A stretch of 64,000 bases of DNA, taken from Pisaster brevispinus (lineage: Eukaryota; Echinodermata; Asteroidea; Forcipulatida; Asteriidae). Within the stretch, counting starts at the first letter, position 1. Each line of letters starts with the position of its first letter. Shown in pieces: positions 25,801-39,758 of this stretch. The notes under the pieces are model-generated. The model worked only from the letters and a program-made list of their open reading frames with translations. It had not been told where the DNA came from and ran no database searches. The translations under genes were made by a program, and so were the position numbers. The stretch lies in the NCBI GenBank assembly GCA_023634235.1, contig JAMKCF010000039.1:682001-746000 (forward strand), read 5' to 3'.

Positions 25801-28800
25801 TGCCCAGGTTTTGGGATTTGGCCATGTCCCCACACAGAAAAGGTCTTCAGGGAAGTCTAGTCTAGAACGCTGCACCGTCAAATCGCACTTTTGTTTTCGA
25901 CCCCAAAAATCAAAATGGCGACAGGGTACTACCTGTCAAATATTCCCAAAATTCGACCCCCGGTAACATGGCGATTTTCGGCGATCACTTTTTGCGGACA
26001 CCTCCCCCGACGGTGCTGGTTCGAATTTGAAGGCCGCAAGGATTTTATTCCATGAATTATTGAGGTTTTTGGGGCAAGAAAGATGGCGTCACTTTTTGGT
26101 AGAAAGCTCCTATTTGCCCAGGTTTTGGGATTTGGCCATGTCCCCACACAGAAAAGGTCTTCAGGGAAGTCTAGTCTAGAACGCTGCACCGTCAAATCGC
26201 ACTTTTGTTTTCGACCCCAAAAATCAAAATGGTGACAGGGTACTACCTGTCAAATATTCCCAAAATTCGACCCCCGGTAACATGGCGATTTTCGGCGATC
26301 ACTTTTTGCGGACACCTCACCCGACGGTGCTGGTTCGAATTTGAAGGCCGCAAGGATTTTATTCTATGAATTATTGAGGTTTTTTGGGCAAGATAGATGG
26401 CGTCACTTTTTGGTAGAAAGCTCCTAATTGCCCAGGTTTTGAGATTTGGCCATGTCCCCACACAGAAAAGGTCTTCAGGGAAGTCTAGTCTAGAACGCTG
26501 CACCGTCAAATCGCACTTTTGTTTTCGACCCCAAAAATCAAAATGGCGACAGGGTACTACCTGTCAAATATTCCCAAAATTCGACCCCCGGTAACATGGC
26601 GATTTTCGGCGATCACTTTTCGCGGACACCTCCCCCGACGGTGCTGGTTCGAATTTGAAGGCCGCAAGGATTTTATTCCATGAATTATTGAGATTTTTTG
26701 GGCAAGAAAGATGGCGTCACTTTTTGGTAGAAAGCTCCTAATTGCCCAGGTTTTGGGATTTGGCCATGTCCCCACTCAGAAAAGGTCTTCAGGGAAGTCT
26801 AGTCTAGAACGCTGCACCGTCAAATCGCACTTTTGTTTTCGACCCCAAAAATCAAAATGGCGACAGGGTACTACCTGTCAAATATTCCCAAAATTCGACC
26901 CCCGGTAACATGGCGATTTTCGGCGATCACTTTTTGCGGACACCTCCCCCGACGGTGCTGGTTCGAACTTGAAGGCCGCAAGGATTTTATTCCATGAATT
27001 ATTGAGGTTTTTTGGGCAAGAAAGATGGCGTCACTTTTTGGTAGAAAGCTCCTAATTGCCCAGGTTTTGGGATTTGGCCATGTCCCGACTCAGAAAGGGT
27101 CTTCAGGGAAGTCTAGTCTAGAACGCTGCACCGTCAAATCGCACTTTTGTTTTCGACCCCAAAAATCAAAATGGCGACAGGGTACTACCTGTCAAATATT
27201 CCCAAAATTGGACCCCCGGTAACATGGCGATTTTCGGCGATCACTTTTTGCGGACACCTCCCCCGAAGGTGCTGGTTCGAATTTGAAGGCCGCAAGGATT
27301 TTATTCCATGAATTATTGAGGTTTTTGGGGCAAGAAAGATGGCGTCACTTTTTGGTAGAAAGCTCCTAATTGCCCAGGTTTTGGGATTTGGCCATGTCCC
27401 CACACAGAAAAGGTCTTCAGGGAAGTCTAGTCTAGAACGCTGCACCGTCAAATCGCACTTTTGTTTTCGACCCCAAAAATCAAAATGGCGACAGGGTACT
27501 ACCTGTCAAATATTCCTAAAATTCGACCCCCGGTAAAATGGCGATTTTCGGCGATCACTTTTTGCGGACACCTCCCCCGACGGTGCTGGTTCGAATTTGA
27601 AGGCCGCAAGGATTTTATTCCATGAATTATTGAGGTTTTTTGGGCAAGAAAGATGGCGTCACTTTTTGGTAGAAAGCTCCTAATTGCCCAGGTTTTGGGA
27701 TTTGGCCATGTCCCCACACAGAAAAGGTCTTCAGGGAAGTCTAGTCTAGAACGCTGCATCGTCAAATCGCACTTTTGTTTTCGACCCCAAAAATCAAAAT
27801 GGCGACAGGGTACTACCTGTCAAATATTCCAAAAATTCGACCCCCGGTAACATGGCGATTTTCGGCGATCACTTTTTGCGGACACCTCCCCCGACGGTGC
27901 TGGTTCGAATTTGAAGGCCGCAACCATTTTATTCCATGAATTATTGAGGTTTTTTGGGCAAGAAAGATGGCGTCACTTTTTGGTAGAAAGCTCCTAATTG
28001 CCCAGGTTTTGGGATTTGGCCATGTCCCCACACAGAAAAGGTCTTCAGGGAAGTCTAGTCTAGAACGCTGCACCGTCAAATCGCACTTTTGTTTTCGACC
28101 CCAAAAATCAAAATGGCGATAGGGTACTACCTGTCAAATATTCCCAAAATTCGACCCCCGGTAACATGGCGATTTTCGGCGATCACTTTTTGCGGACACC
28201 TCCCCCGACGGTGCTGGTTCGAATTTGAAGGCCGCAACCATTTTATTCCATGAATTATTGAGGTTTTTTGGGCAAGAAAGATGGCGTCACTTTTTGGTAG
28301 AAAGCTCCTAATTGCCCAGGTTTTGGGATTTGGCCATGTCCCGACTCAGAAAGGGTCTTCAGGGAAGTCTAGTCTAGAACGCTGCACCGTCAAATCGCAC
28401 TTTTGTTTTCGACCCCAAAAATCAAAATGGCGACAGGGTACTACCTGTCAAATATTCCCAAAATTGGACCCCCTGTAACATGGCGATTTTCGGCGATCAC
28501 TTTTTGCGGACACCTCCCCCGACGGTGCTGGTTCGAATTTGAAGGCCGCAAAGATTTTATTCCATGAATTATTGAGGTTTTTTGGGCAAGAAAGATGGCG
28601 TCACTTTTTGGTAGAAAGCTCCTAATTGCCCAGGTTTTTGGGATTTGGCCATGTCCCCACACAGAAAAGGTCTTCAGGGAAGTCTAGTCTAGAACGCTGC
28701 ACCGTCAAATCGCACTTTTGTTTCCGACCCCAAAATTCAAAATGGCGACAGGCTACTACCTGTCAAATATTCCCAAAATTCGACCCCCGGTAACATGGCG

Positions 28801-31700
28801 ATTTTCGGCGATCACCTTTTGCGGACACCTCCCCCGACGGTGCTGGTTCGAATTTGAAGGCCGCAACCATTTTATTCCATGAATTATTGAGGTTTTTTGG
28901 GCTACAAAGATGGCGTCACTTTTTGGTAGAAAGCTCCTAATTGCCCAGGTTTTGGGATTTGGCCATGTCCCCACACAGAAAAGGTCTTCAGGGAAGTCTA
29001 GTCTAGACTGCTGCACCGTCAAATCGCACTTTTGTTTCCGACCCCAAAATTCAAAATGGCGACAGGGTACTACCTGTCAAATATTCCCAAAATTCGACCC
29101 CCGGTAACATGGCGATTTTCGGCGATCACTTTTTGCGGACAGCTCCCCCGACGGTGCTCGTTCGAATTCGAGGGCCGCAACCATTTTATTCCATGAATTA
29201 TTTAGGTTTTTGGGGCCACAAAGATGGCGTCACTTTTTGCTAGAAAGCTCCTAATTGCCCAGGTTTTGGGATTTGGCCATGTCCCCACACAGAAAAGGTC
29301 TTCAGGGAAGTCTAGTCTAGAACGCTGCACCGTCAAATCGCACTTTTGTTTTCGACCCCAAAATTCGAAATGGCGACAGGGTACTACCTGTCAAATATTC
29401 CCAAAATTCGACCCCCGGTAACATGGCGATTTTCGGCGATCACTTTTTGCGGACACCTCCCCCGACGGTGCTGGTTCGAATTTGAAGGCCGCAACCATTT
29501 TATTCCATGAATTATTTAGGTTTTTTGGGCCACAAAGATGGCGTCACTTTTTGGTAGAAAGCTCCTAATTGCCCAGGTTTTGGGATTTGGCCATGTCCCC
29601 ACACAGAAAAGGTCTTCATGGAAGTCTAGTCTAGAACGCTGCACCTTCAAATCGCACTTTTGTTTTCGACCCCAAAATTCAAAATGGCGACAGGGTACTA
29701 CCTGTCAAATATTCCTAAAATTCGACCCCCGGTAACATGGCGATTTTCGGCGATCACTTTTTGCGGACACCTCCCCCGACGGTGCTGGTTCGAATTTGAA
29801 GGCCGCAACCATTTTATTGCATGAATTATTGAGGTTTTTTGGGCTACAAAGATGGCGTCACTTTTTGGTAGAAAGCTCCTAATTGCCCAGGTTTTGGGAT
29901 TTGGCCGTGTCCCCACACAGAAAAGGTCTTCAGGGAAGTCTAGTCTAGACTGCTGCACCGTCAAATCGCACTTTTGTTTCCGACCCCAAAATTCAAAATG
30001 GCGACAGGGTACTACCTGTCAAATATTCCCAAAATTCGACCCCCGGTAACATGGCGATTTTCGGCGATCACTTTTTGCGGACACCTCCCCCGACGGTGCT
30101 GGTTCGAATTTGAGGGCCGCAACCATTTTATTCCATGAATTATTGAGGTTTTTGGGGCCACAAAGATGGCGTCACTTTTTGCTAGAAAGCTCCTAATTGC
30201 CCAGGTTTTGGGATTTGGCCATGTCCCCACACAGAAAAGGTCTTCAGGGAAGTCTAGTCTAGAACGCTGCACCGTCAAATCGCACTTTTGTTTTCGACCC
30301 CAAAAGTCAAAATGGCGACAGGGTACTACCTGTCAAATATTCCCAAAATTCGACCCCCGGTAACATGGCGATTTTCGGCGATCACTTTTTGCGGACATCT
30401 CCCCCGACGGTGCTGGTTCGAATTTGAAGGCCGCTACCATTTTATTCCATGAATTATTGAGGTTTTTTGGGCTACAAAGATGGCGTCACTTTTTGGTAGA
30501 AAGCTCCTAATTGCCCAGGTTTTGGGATTTGGCCGTGTCCCCACACAGAAAAGGTCTTCAGGGAAGTCTAGTCTAGACTGCTGCACCGTCAAATCGCACT
30601 TTTGTTTCCGACCCCAAAATTCAAAATGGCGACAGGGTACTACCTGTCAAATATTCCCAAAATTCGACCCCCGGTAACATGGCGATTTTCGGCGATCACT
30701 TTTTGCGGACACCTCCCCCGACGGTGCTCGTTCGAATTTGAGGGCCGCAACCATTTTATTCCATGAATTATTGAGGTTTTTGGGGCCACAAAGATGGCGT
30801 CACTTTTTGCTAGAAAGCTCCTAATTGCCCAGGTTTTGGGATTTGGCCGTGTCCCCACACAGAAAAGGTCTTCAGGGAAGTCTAGACTAGACTGCTGCAC
30901 CGTCAAATCGCACTTTTGTTTCCGACCCCAAAATTCAAAATGGCGACAGGGTACTACCTGTCAAATATTCCCAAAATTCGACCCCCGGTAACATGGCGAT
31001 TTTCGGCGATCACTTTTTGCGGACACCTCCCCCGACGGTGCTGGTTCGAATTTGAGGGCCGCAACCATTTTATTCCATGAATTATTGAGGTTTTTGGGGC
31101 CACAAAGATGGCGTCACTTTTTGCTAGAAAGCTCCTAATTGCCCAGGTTTTGGGATTTGGCCATGTCCCCACACAGAAAAGGTCTTCAGGGAAGTCTAGT
31201 CTAGAACGCTGCACCGTCAAATCGCACTTTTGTTTTCGACCCCAAAATTCAAAATGGCGACAGGGTACTACCTGTCAAATATTCCCAAAATTCGACCCCC
31301 GGTAACATGGCGATTTTCGGCGATCACTTTTTGCGGACACCTCCCCCGACGGTGCTGGTTCGAATTTGAAGGCCGCAACCATTTTATTCCATGAATTATT
31401 GAGGTTTTTTGGGCTACAAAGATGGCGTCACTTTTTGGTAGAAAGCTCCTAATTGCCCAGGTTTTGGAATTTGGCCGTGTCCCCACACAGAAAAGGTCTT
31501 CAGGGAAGTCTAGTCTAGACTGCTGCACCGTCAAATCGCACTTTTGTTTCCGACCCCAAAATTCAAAATGGCGACAGGGTACTACCTGTCAAATATTCCC
31601 AAAATTCGACCCCCGGTAACATGGCGATTTTCGGCGATCACTTTTTGCGGACACCTCCCCCGACGGTGCTGGTTCGAATTTGAAGGCCGCAACCATTTTA

Positions 31701-31870
31701 TTCTGTGTGGGGACACGGCCAAATCCCAAAACCTGGGCAATTAGGAGCTTTCTACCAAAAAGTGACGCCATCTTTGTAGCCCAAAAAACCTCAATAATTC
31801 ATGGAATAAAATGGTTGCGGCCTTCAAATTCGAACCAGCACCGTCGGGGGAGGTGTCCGCAAAAAGTGAT
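31701..31870 (-). repeat. inverted satellite segment (170 bp)
   Basis: The array runs forward to ATTTTATTC at 31703, then continues on the opposite strand (TGTGTGGGGACACGGCC onward) to AAAAAGTGAT at 31870, then resumes forward at GAAGGCCGCAACC. The first junction has a TTC microhomology. The inverted piece forms about 65-bp perfect arms with the sequence just upstream and about 120-bp arms with the sequence just downstream. Confidence 0.95.
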
Positions 31871-32552
31871 GAAGGCCGCAACCATTTTATTCCATGAATT
31901 ATTGAGGTTTTTTGGGCTACAAAGATGGCGTCACTTTTTGGTAGAAAGCTCCTAATTGCCCAGGTTTTGGAATTTGGCCGTGTCCCCACACAGAAAAGGT
32001 CTTCAGGGAAGTCTAGTCTAGACTGCTGCACCGTTAAATCGCACTTTTGTTTCCGACCCCAAATTTCAAAATGGCGACAGGGTACTACCTGTCAAATATT
32101 CCCAAAATTCGACCCCCGGTAACATGGCGATTTTCGGCGATCACTTTTTGCGGACGACTCCCCCGACGGTGCTGGTTCGAATTTGAAGGCCGCAACCATT
32201 TTATTCCATGAATTATTGAGGTTTTTGGGGCTACAAAGATGGCGTCACTTTTTGGTAGAAAGCTCCTAATTGCCCAGGTTTTGGGATTTGGCCGTGTCCC
32301 CACACAGAAAAGGTCTTCAGGGAAGTCTAGTCTAGACTGCTGCACCGTCAAATCGCACTTATGTTTCCGACCCCAAAATTCAAAATGGCGACAGGGTACT
32401 ACCTGTCAAATATTCCCAAAATTCGACCCCCGGTAACATGGCGATTTTCGGCGATCACTTTTTGCGGACACCTCCCCCGACGGTGCTGGTTCGAATTTGA
32501 AGGCCGCAACCATTTTATTCCATGAATTATTGAGGTCTTTGGTGCAAGAAAG

Positions 32553-35500
32553 ATGGCGTCACTTTTTGGTAGAAAGCTCCTAATTGCCCAGGTTTTGGGA
32601 TTTGGCCGTGTCCCCACACAGAAAAGGTCTTCAGGGAAGTCTAGTCTAGAACGCTGCACCGTCAAATCGCACTTTTGTTTCCGACCCCAAAAATCAAAAT
32701 GTCGACAGGGTACTACCTGTCAAATATTCCCAAAATTCGACCCCCGGTAACATGGCGATTTTCGGCGATCACTTTTTGCGGACACCTCCCCCGACGGTGC
32801 TGGTTCGAATTTGAAGGCCGCAATCATTTTATTCCATGAATTATTGAGGTTTTTGGGGCAACCAAGATGGCGTCACTTTTTGGTAGAAAGCTCCTAATTG
32901 CCCAGGTTTTGGGATTTGGCCGTGTCCCCACACAGAAAAGGTCTTGAGGGAAGTCTAGTCTAGAACGCTGCACCGTCAAATCGCACTTTTGTTTCCGACC
33001 CCAAAATTCAAAATGGCGACAGGGTACTACCTGTCAAATATTCCCAAAATTCGACCCCCGGTAACATGGCGATTTTCGGCGATCACTTTTTTCGGACACC
33101 TCCCCCGACGGTGCTGGTTCGAATTTGAAGGCCGCAACCATTTTATTCCATGAATTATTGAGGTTTTTGGGGCAAGAAAGATGGCGTCACTTTTTGCTAG
33201 AAAGCTCCTAATTGCCCAGGTTTTGGGATTTGGCCATGTCCCCACACAGAAAAGGTCTTCAGGGAAGTCTAGTCTAGAATGCTGCACCGTCAAATCGCAC
33301 TTTTGTTTTAGACCCCAAAATTCAAAATGGCGACAGGGTACTACCTGTCAAATATTCCCAAAATTCGACCCCCGGTAACATGGCGATTTTCGGCGATCAC
33401 TTTTTGCGGACGACTCCCCCGACGGTGCTGGTTCGAACTTGAAGGACGCAACCATTTTATTCCATGAATTATTGAGGTTTTTGGGGCAAGAAAGATGGCG
33501 TCACTTTTTGCTAGAAAGCTGCTAATTGCCCAGGTTTTGGGATTTGGCCATGTCCCCACACAGAAAAGGTATTCAGGGAAGTCTAGTCTAGAACGCTGCA
33601 CCGTCAAATCGCACTTTTGTTTTCGACTCCAAAATTCAAAATAGCGACAGGGTACTACCTGTCAAATATTCCCAAAATTCGACCCCCGGTAACATGGCGA
33701 TTTTCGGCGATCACTTTTTTCGGACGACTCCCCCGACGGTGCTGGTTCGAACTTGAAGGCCGCAACCATTTTATTCCATGAATTATTGAGGTTTTTGCGG
33801 CAACAAAGATGGCGTCACTTTTTGCTAGAAAGCTCCTAATTGCCCAGGTTTTGGGATTTGGCCATGTCCCCACACAGAAAAGGTCTTCAGGGAAGTCTAG
33901 TCTAGAATGCTGCACCGTCAAATCGCAATTTTGTTTTCGACCCCAAAATTCAAAATGGCGACAGGGTACTACCTGTCAAATATTCCCAAAATTCGACCCC
34001 CGGTAACATGGCGATTTTCGGCGATCACTTTTTGCGGACACCTCCCCCGACGGTGCTGGTTCGAATTTGAAGGCCGCAACCATTTTATTCCATGAATTAT
34101 TGAGGTTTTTGGGGCAAGAAAGATGGCGTCACTTTTTGGTAGAAAGCTCCTAATTGCCCAGGTTTTGGGATTTGGCCATGTCCCCACACAGAAAAGGTCT
34201 TCAGGGAAGTCTAGTCTAGAATGCTGCACCGTCAAATCGCACTTTTGTTTTCGACCCCAAAATTCAAAATGGCGACAGGGTACTACCTGTCAAATATTCC
34301 CAAAATTTGACCCCCGGTAACATGGCGATTTTCGGCGATCACTTTTTGCGGACGACTCCCCCGACGGTGCTGGTTCGAACTTGAAGGCCGCAACCATTTT
34401 ATTCCATGAATTATTGAGGTTTTTGGGGCAAGAAAGATGGCGTCACTTTTTGCTAGAAAGCTCCTAATTGCCCAGGTTTTGGGATTTGGCCATGTCCCCA
34501 CACAGAAAAGGTTTTCAGGAAAGTCTAGTCTAGAATGCTGCACCGTCAAATCGCACTTTTGTTTACGACCCCAAAATTCAAAATGGCGACAGGGTACTAC
34601 CTGTCAAATATTCCCAAAATTCGACCCCCGTTAACATGGCGATTTTCGGCGATCACTTTTTGCGGACGACTCCCCCGACGGTGCTGGTTCGAACTTGAAG
34701 GCCGCAACCATTTTATTCCATGAATTATTGAGGTTTTTGGGGCAACAAAGATGGCGTCACTTTTTGCTAGAAAGCTCCTAATTGCCCAGGTTTTGGGATT
34801 TGGCCATGTCCCCACACAGAAAAGGTCTTCAGGGAAGTCTAGTCTAGAATGCTGCACCGTCAAATCGCAATTTTGTTTTCGACCCCAAAATTCAAAATGG
34901 CGACAGGGTCAAATATACTACCTGTCAAATTTTCCCAAAATTCGACCCCCGGTAACATGGCGATTTTCGGCGATCACTTTTTGCGGACGACTCCCCCGAC
35001 GGTGCTGGTTCGAACTTGAAGGCCGCAACCATTTTATCCCATGAATTATTGAAGTTTTTGGGGCAAGAAAGATTGCGTCACTTTTTGCTAGAAAGCTCCT
35101 AATTGCCCAGGTTTTGGGATTTGGCCATGTCCCCACACAGAAAAGGTCTTCAGGGAAGTCTAGTCTAGAATGCTGCACCGTCACATCACACTTTTGTTTT
35201 CGACCCCAAAATTCAAAATGGCGACAGGGTACTACCTGTCAAATATTCCCAAAATTCGACCCCCGGTAACATGGCGATTTTCGGCGATCACTTTTTGCGG
35301 ACGACTCCCCCGACGGTGCTGGTTCGAACTTGAAGGCCGCAACCATTTTATTCCATGAATTATTGAGGTTTTTGGGGCAAGAAAGATGGCGTCACTTTTT
35401 GCTAGAAAGCTCCTAATTGCCCAGGTTTTGGGATTTGGCCATGTCCCCATACAGAAAAGGTCTTCAGGGAAGTCTAGTCTAGAACGCTGCACCGTCAAAT

Positions 35501-38100
35501 CGCACTTTTGTTTCCGACCCCAAAAATCAAAATGTCGACAGGGTACTACCTGTCAAATATTCCCAAAATTCGACCCCCGGTAACATGGCGATTTTCGGCG
35601 ATCACTTTTTGCGGACACCTCCCCCGACGGTGCTGGTTCGAATTTGAAGGCCGCAATCATTTTATTCCATGAATTATTGAGGTTTTTGGGGCAACCAAGA
35701 TGGCGTCACTTTTTGGTAGAAAGCTCCTAATTGCCCAGGTTTTGGGATTTGGCCGTGTCCCCACACAGAAAAGGTCTTGAGGGAAGTCTAGTCTAGAACG
35801 CTGCACCGTCAAATCGCACTTTTGTTTCCGACCCCAAAATTCAAAATGGCGACAGGGTACTACCTGTCAAATATTCCCAAAATTCGACCCCCGGTAACAT
35901 GGCGATTTTCGGCGATCACTTTTTGCGGACACCTCCCCCGACGGTGCTGGTTCGAATTTGAAGGCCGCAACCATTTTATTCCATGAATTATTGAGGTTTT
36001 TGGGGCAAGAAAGATGGCGTCACTTTTTGCTAGAAAGCTCCTAATTGCCCAGGTTTTGGGATTTGGCCATGTCCCCACACAGAAAAGGTCTTCAGGGAAG
36101 TCTAGTCTAGAATGCTGCACCGTCAAATCGCACTTTTGTTTTCGACCCCAAAATTCAAAATGGCGACAGGGTACTACCTGTCAAATATTCCCAAAATTCG
36201 ACCCCCGGTAACATGGCGATTTTCGGCGATCACTTTTTGCGGACGACTCCCCCGACGGTGCTGGTTCGAACTTGAAGGCCGCAACCATTTTATTCCATGA
36301 ATTATTGAGGTTTTTGGGGCAAGAAAGATGGCGTCACTTTTTGCTAGAAAGCTCCTAATTGCCCAGGTTTTGGGATTTGGCCATGTCCCCACACAGAAAA
36401 GGTATTCAGGGAAGTCTAGTCTAGAACGCTGCACCGTCAAATCGCACTTTTGTTTTCGACCCCAAAATTCAAAATAGCGACAGGGTACTACCTGTCAAAT
36501 ATTCCCAAAATTCGACCCCCGGTAACATGGCGATTTTCGGCGATCACTTTTTTCGGACGACTCCCCCGACGGTGCTGGTTCGAACTTGAAGGCCGCAACC
36601 ATTTTATTCCATGAATTATTGAGGTTTTTGCGGCAACAAAGATGGCGTCACTTTTTGCTAGAAAGCTCCTAATTGCCCAGGTTTTGGGATTTGGCCATGT
36701 CCCCACACAGAAAAGGTCTTCAGGGAAGGCTAGTCTAGAATGCTGCACCGTCAAATCGCAATTTTGTTTTCGACCCCAAAATTCAAAATGGCGACAGGGT
36801 ACTACCTGTCAAATATTCCCAAAATTCGACCCCCGGTAACATGGCGATTTTCGGCGATCACTTTTTGCGGACACCTCCCCCGACGGTGCTGGTTCGAATT
36901 TGAAGGCCGCAACCATTTTATTCCATGAATTATTGAGGTTTTTGGGGCAAGAAAGATGGCGTCACTTTTTGGTAGAAAGCTCCTAATTGCCCAGGTTTTG
37001 GGATTTGGCCATGTCCCCACACAGAAAAGGTCTTCAGGGAAGTCTAGTCTAGAATGCTGCACCGTCAAATCGCACTTTTGTTTTCGACCCCAAAATTCAA
37101 AATGGCGACAGGGTACTACCTGTCAAATATTCCCAAAATTCGACCCCCGGTAACATGGCGATTTTCGGCGATCACTTTTTGCGGACGACTCCCCCGACGG
37201 TGCTGGTTCGAACTTGAAGGCCGCAACCATTTTATTCCATGAATTATTGAGGTTTTTGGGGCAACAAAGATGGCGTCACTTTTTGCTAGAAAGCTCCTAA
37301 TTGCCCAGGTTTTGGGATTTGGCCATGTCCCCACACAGAAAAGGTCTTCAGGGAAGTCTAGTCTAGAATGCTGCACCGTCAAATCGCAATTTTGTTTTCG
37401 ACCCCAAAATTCAAAATGGCGACAGGGTCAAATATACTACCTGTCAAATTTTCCCAAAATTCGACCCCCGGTAACATGGCGATTTTCGGCGATCACTTTT
37501 TGCGGACGACTCCCCCGACGGTGCTGGTTCGAACTTGAAGGCCGCAACCATTTTATCCCATGAATTATTGAAGTTTTTGGGGCAAGAAAGATTGCGTCAC
37601 TTTTTGCTAGAAAGCTCCTAATTGCCCAGGTTTTGGGATTTGGCCATGTCCCCACACAGAAAAGGTCTTCAGGGAAGTCTAGTCTAGAATGCTGCACCGT
37701 CACATCACACTTTTGTTTTCGACCCCAAAATTCAAAATGGCGACAGGGTACTACCTGTCAAATATTCTCAAAATTCGACCCCCGGTAACATGGCGATTTT
37801 CGGCGATCACTTTTTGCGGACGACTCCCCCGACGGTGCTGGTTCGAACTTGAAGGCCGCAACCATTTTATTCCATGAATTATTGAGGTTTTTGGGGCAAG
37901 AAAGATGGCGTCACTTTTTGCTAGAAAGCTCCTAATTGCCCAGGTTTTGGGATTTGGCCATGTCCCCATACAGAAAAGGTCTTCAGGGAAGTCTAGTCTA
38001 GAATGCTGCACCGTCAAATCGCACTTTTGTTTTCGACCCCAAAATTCAAAATGGCGACAGGGTACTACCTGTCAAATATTCCCAAAATTTGACCCCCGGT
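32553..38100 (+). repeat. third higher-order duplication, offset 2833 then 2519 bp
   Basis: Monomers from 32.55 to 34.25 kb recur from 35.39 to 37.08 kb with an offset of 2833 bp. Markers are AAAATGTCGACAGG, CCGCAATCATTTT, GCAACCAAGATGG, GGTCTTGAGGG, AAAATAGCGAC, TTTTTGCGGCAACAAAG and TCGCAATTTTG. From 34.6 kb the offset drops to 2519 bp, one monomer less, and both copies share the 7-bp insertion GGGTCAAATATACTACC, TTTTATCCCATG and CCCCATACAG. Confidence 0.9.
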
Positions 38101-38986
38101 AACATGGCGATTTTCGGCGATCACTTTTTGCGGACGACTCCCCCGACGGTGCTGGTTCGAACTTGAAGGCCGCAACCATTTTATTCCATGAATTATTGAG
38201 GTTTTGGGGGCAACAAAGATGGCGTCACTTTTTGCTAGAAAGCTGCTAATTGCCCAGGTTTTTGGATTTGGCCATGTCCCCACACAGAAAAGGTCTTCAG
38301 GGAAGTCTAGTCTAGAATGCTGCACCGTCAAATCGCACTTTTGTTTTCGACCCCAAAATTCAAAATGGCGACAGGGTACTACCTGTCAAATATTCCCAAA
38401 ATTCGACCCCGGTAACATGACGATTTTCGGCGATCACTTTTTGCCGACGACTCCCCCGACGGTGCTGGTTCGAACTTGAAGGCCGCAACCATTTTATTCC
38501 ATGAATTATTGAGGTTTTTGGGGCAACAAAGATGGCGTCACTTTTTGCTAGAAAGCTGCTAATTGCCCAGGTTTTGGGATTTGGCCATGTCCCCACACAG
38601 AAAAGGTCTTCAGGGAAGTCTAGTCTAGACTGCTGCACCGTCAAATCGCACTTTTGTTTTCGACCCCAAAATTCAAAATGGCGACAGGGTACTACCTGTC
38701 AAATATTCCCAAAATTCGACCCCCGGTAACATGGCGATTTTCGGCGATCACTTTTTGCGGACGACTCCCCCGACGGTGCTGGTTCGAACTTGAAGGCCGC
38801 AACCAATTTATTCCATGAATTATTGAGGTTTTTGGGGCAAGAAAGATGGCGTCACTTTTTGCTAGAAAGCTCCTAATTGCCCAGGTTTTGGGATTTGGCC
38901 ATGTCCCCACACAAAAAAGGTCTTCAGGGAAGTCTAGTCTAGAATGCTGCACCGTCAAATCGCACTTTTGTTTTCGACCCCAAAAT

Positions 38987-39110
38987 TCAAAATGGCGACA
39001 GGGTACTACCTGTCAAATATTCCCAAAATTCGACCCCCGGTAACATGGCGATTTTAACATAGTCTAGAATGCTGCACCGTCAAATCGCACTTTTGTTTTC
39101 GACCCCAAAA
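38987..39110 (+). repeat. truncated monomer with filler at a deletion junction
   Basis: A monomer breaks off after GGCGATTTT (39055) and jumps to AGTCTAGAATGC (39061). About 190 bp of monomer are missing, and AACAT lies at the join. AACAT also occurs a few bases upstream in GGTAACATGG, so it may be templated filler. Confidence 0.85.
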
Positions 39111-39758
39111 TTCAAAATGGCGACAGGGTACTACCTGTCAAATATTCCCAAAATTCGACCCCCGGTAACATGGCGATTTTCGGCGATCACTTTTTGCCGA
39201 CGACTCCCCCGACGGTGCTGGTTCGAACTTGAAGGCCGCAACCATTTTATTCCATGAATTATTGAGGTTTTTGGGGCAACAAAGATGGCGTCACTTTTTG
39301 CTAGAAAGCTGCTAATTGCCCAGGTTTTGGGATTTGGCCATGTCCCCACACAGAAAAGGTCTTCAGGGAAGTCTAGTCTAGAATGCTGCACCGTCAAATC
39401 GCACTTTTGTTTTCGACCCCAAAATTCAAAATGGCGACAGGGTACTACCTGTCAAATATTCCCAAAATTCGACCCCCGGTAACATGGCGATTTTCGGCGA
39501 TCACTTTTTGCGGACGACTCCCCCGACGGTGCTGGTTCGAACTTGAAGGCCGCAACCATTTTATTCCATGAATTATTGAGGTTTTGGGGGCAAGAAAGAT
39601 GGCGTCACTTTTTGCTAGAAAGCTCCTAATTGCCCAGGTTTTGGGATTTGGCCATGTCCCCACACAGAAAAGGTCTTCACGGAAGTCTAGTCTAGAATGC
39701 TGCACCGTCAAATCGCACTTTTGTTTTCGACCCCAAAATTCAAAATGGCGACAGGGTA

